A stretch of DNA of 63,848 nt. Source: Candidatus Zixiibacteriota bacterium. Lineage in GTDB: Bacteria; Zixibacteria; MSB-5A5; GN15; FEB-12. How positions within the stretch are numbered: the stretch's first letter is position 1; each line of letters starts with the position of its first letter. The stretch covers positions 1 through 63,848 of the forward strand of contig JBFLZR010000001.1 of assembly GCA_040756055.1 (NCBI GenBank), read 5' to 3'. Of the stretch, positions 62,552 through 63,848 are shown one piece after another. The notes under the pieces are model-generated. The model had not been told where the DNA came from. It was given only the letters and a program-made list of their open reading frames with translations, and ran no database searches. A program made the translations under genes and the position numbers.

Positions 62552-63064
62552 TTACTTTTCCTGCCAATCGCTCAGTTTTTGCCGACGAATCTTTTCCTGG
62601 AGATGCAGGCATCCCTCCATCAGCGACTCCGGACGGGGCGGACAGCCGGGGATATAAATATCGACCGGCACGATGTGGTCGATACCTTTTTCCACGGCAT
62701 AGCTGTCATAATAAAAGGGGCCACCCTTTACGGTACACCCGCCCATTGCTATAACATACCGCGGCTCGGCCATCTGGTCATACAGCCGGCGAAGTCGCGG
62801 CGCCATCTTTTTGGTAATGGTCCCGGCGGCGAGAATCAAATCGGACTGCCGGGGAGAGGCGCGGAAAATCATACCAAGACGGTCAAAATCATAACGGGAG
62901 GCGCCGGTGCACATCAGCTCTATCGCGCAACAGGCGGTGCCAAACAACAGGTACCAAAGCGACTTGGCCTGAGCGAAATGTAAAACTGTCTCCACAGATG
63001 TCGTAACAATGGCGCCACCCGGAATTTTCTCAGCATAAACCGGCAGCTTCTTGATTAAACCCAT
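62552..63064 (-). CDS. nuoB: NADH-quinone oxidoreductase subunit B
   Basis: 170 residues. The N2 cluster ligands are present: [19 protein letters not shown] gives the adjacent cysteines, [16 protein letters not shown] the third, and [15 protein letters not shown] the fourth. [21 protein letters not shown] is also conserved (in parts). It overlaps nuoA by ten bases. Confidence 0.97.
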   Translation of the reverse strand: MGLIKKLPVYAEKIPGGAIVTTSVETVLHFAQAKSLWYLLFGTACCAIELMCTGASRYDFDRLGMIFRASPRQSDLILAAGTITKKMAPRLRRLYDQMAEPRYVIAMGGCTVKGGPFYYDSYAVEKGIDHIVPVDIYIPGCPPRPESLMEGCLHLQEKIRRQKLSDWQEK

Positions 63065-63408
63065 TTCAGGGCTCCCTTCCTCCAGGCATAGAAGATACCA
63101 AAGAAAAGAATGGCGATAAATATGACCATCTCAATCAGAGCATAAAGACCCAACTGCCCGAAAGCCACAGCCCACGGGAACAAGAAGATCACCTCAACAT
63201 CAAAAATCACAAATATGAGAGCGAAAATATAGAAACGGTTGTTAAACCTTATCCATGAGGTACCTATCGGCTCCTCGGCGCACTCATAATTGATTGTCTT
63301 GGCGGGGTAGGGGTTGGATGGTCTAATCAGGCGGGCCAGCAGAAAGGTAAACAGAACAATCCCGATCCCTGCAAAGATGAAGATTAAAACTGCTAAATAC
63401 TCTGTCAT
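63055..63408 (-). CDS. nuoA: NADH-quinone oxidoreductase subunit A
   Basis: 117 residues with three membrane helices. [41 protein letters not shown] (in parts) carries the invariant YECG-like loop (here YECA) and DVE. It is the first gene of the 11-gene nuo operon. A CRP-type dyad lies 35 bases upstream of its ATG. Confidence 0.96.
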   Translation of the reverse strand: MTEYLAVLIFIFAGIGIVLFTFLLARLIRPSNPYPAKTINYECAEEPIGTSWIRFNNRFYIFALIFVIFDVEVIFLFPWAVAFGQLGLYALIEMVIFIAILFFGIFYAWRKGALKWV

Positions 63409-63442
63409 TGTCTCAATCTGCGGTCACAGACTCCGGTGCCCA

Positions 63443-63458
63443 TGTGATGAAATTCACA
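63443..63458. promoter_or_regulatory. CRP-type binding site upstream of nuoA
   Basis: TGTGA (63443-63447), six bases, TCACA (63454-63458) is an exact match to the CRP half-site consensus, and a flanking A/T pair extends the symmetry. On the minus strand it lies just downstream of an AT-rich TATTTA stretch, so it could cover the transcription start or belong to an activator-dependent promoter. Confidence 0.65.
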
Positions 63459-63499
63459 TTTTTTAAATATTTTCCCAAGAAACTCCGTTTTCGGGCTTT

Positions 63500-63516
63500 G
63501 TCAAGATTTTTTTGAC
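63500..63516. promoter_or_regulatory. GTCAA-N7-TTGAC inverted repeat upstream of nuoA
   Basis: A perfect 5-base dyad. The minus-strand half also reads TTGACA and could be a -35 element, though no -10 is found at 16-18 bases. It may be an operator half-site pair. Confidence 0.35.
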
Positions 63517-63635
63517 TTTTCGCATTGAAGCCGCGGCGACGAGCACTACCGGATCGAAAAATACTCTATCGTAGACAATACTATCGGAGAACCATTCCCT
63601 AACGACAAGTCAGACAATGATGGTCACAAGGTGAG

Positions 63636-63644
63636 TTATCCACA
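63636..63644 (+). promoter_or_regulatory. Single DnaA-box match
   Basis: TTATCCACA matches the strong E. coli DnaA box exactly. It stands alone between nuoA and the right-edge gene, so it may be chance or a DnaA-regulated site rather than part of an origin. Confidence 0.3.
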
Positions 63645-63679
63645 TTAATATAGTGATGCTTAGTGAAACCGGGTTTCAA

Positions 63680-63848
63680 TTACCTCGAATACAGCCGATT
63701 GTCAACCCGCCTGATCTTGATATACAGAGCGACCACCAGAATCGTGATGAAAATCGTGGCAAGACCCAGCCCCCTCCGCCGAAAATGATATTCATCTATC
63801 AGGGCAACCGAGTTGCTCTTCACCTCATCGGCTTTCTCGATCCCCTCC
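63680..63848 (-). CDS. 3' end of a membrane-anchored protein (partial)
   Basis: The last 55 codons of a gene entering from the right edge, stopping at TAA 63680. The visible part has a hydrophilic helix (KADEVKSNSVALIDEYHF), then one membrane helix (LGLATIFITILVVALYI) and a basic end (KIRRVDNRLYSR). This is a C-terminal anchor with the bulk of the protein outside the window. Its family cannot be told from this piece. It lies 271 bases upstream of nuoA on the same strand. Confidence 0.6.
   Translation of the reverse strand, partial: EGIEKADEVKSNSVALIDEYHFRRRGLGLATIFITILVVALYIKIRRVDNRLYSR

Noticed and set aside
63636-63644. Replication origin suggested by a perfect DnaA box
   Set aside because: Only one box is present, without an AT-rich unwinding region or dnaA/dnaN nearby.

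Overview
The window reads as one contiguous piece of a bacterial chromosome with compact gene packing and moderate GC. Almost everything is chromosomal housekeeping. The organism looks like an uncultured FCB-group lineage. Candidate division Zixibacteria is my best guess, by inference from gene content only: DUF2723, DUF4175 and DUF4159 proteins, GIN-domain and TonB-receptor cell-envelope genes, an rpsF-rpsR-DUF2232-rplI order without ssb, and an 11-subunit complex I. No 16S gene is present to confirm this. Envelope genes (TonB receptor, lipoprotein, SecDF, LepB, M23 peptidase) point to a two-membrane cell.

Layout. 1-1.5 kb: ECF sigma factor, zinc-finger anti-sigma and the start of an exported protein, on the minus strand. 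1.7-6.3 kb: small single genes (zinc ribbon/DUF2007, DUF2461, SnoaL-like, fasciclin, an unknown protein with a HEPN-like motif, an RraB-like lipoprotein). 6.4-9.3 kb: tRNA-Ser(CGA), tadA, two related membrane proteins, and intergenic DNA dense in several palindromic repeat families. 9.3-11.1 kb: lepB-hemW. 11.35-13.2 kb: a probable 6S RNA behind a perfect sigma-70 consensus promoter, then three small unknown genes served by two sigma-54 type (-24/-12) promoters. 13.4-16.6 kb: GIN-domain protein, DciA-like protein and gyrB. 16.8-23.3 kb: a long minus-strand operon pth-rpsF-rpsR-DUF2232-rplI-bifunctional nuclease-TPR/periplasmic-binding protein plus three small genes. 23.5-27.2 kb: a two-component system, a second ECF sigma factor and an M23 peptidase. 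27.9-31 kb: SDR, a KamA-like radical SAM enzyme and an excisionase/DUF2087 protein. 31.1-45.6 kb: DUF2723 membrane protein, TPR protein, DUF4175, DUF4159, TonB receptor, secF, secD and a small exported protein. 45.7-50.4 kb: M16 peptidase and a Na/Pi cotransporter-PhoU pair. 50.5-53.3 kb: DUF502, PTS-IIA/CBS and cation-exchanger operon. 53.3-63.4 kb: nuoABCDHIJKLMN, lacking nuoE, nuoF and nuoG. The right edge holds the 3' end of a membrane-anchored protein.

Regulation is well visible. There are several near-perfect sigma-70 promoters, two sigma-54 promoters, a perfect CRP-type dyad TGTGA-N6-TCACA upstream of nuoA, and many strong intrinsic terminators, several of them bidirectional between convergent genes. 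I see no CRISPR array, prophage, intact insertion sequence or rRNA. The most unusual features are the sigma-54 module of unknown genes sharing an identical CGGTACGTTATG translation start, the 6S RNA with a structured 3' trailer, and the palindromic repeat zone.
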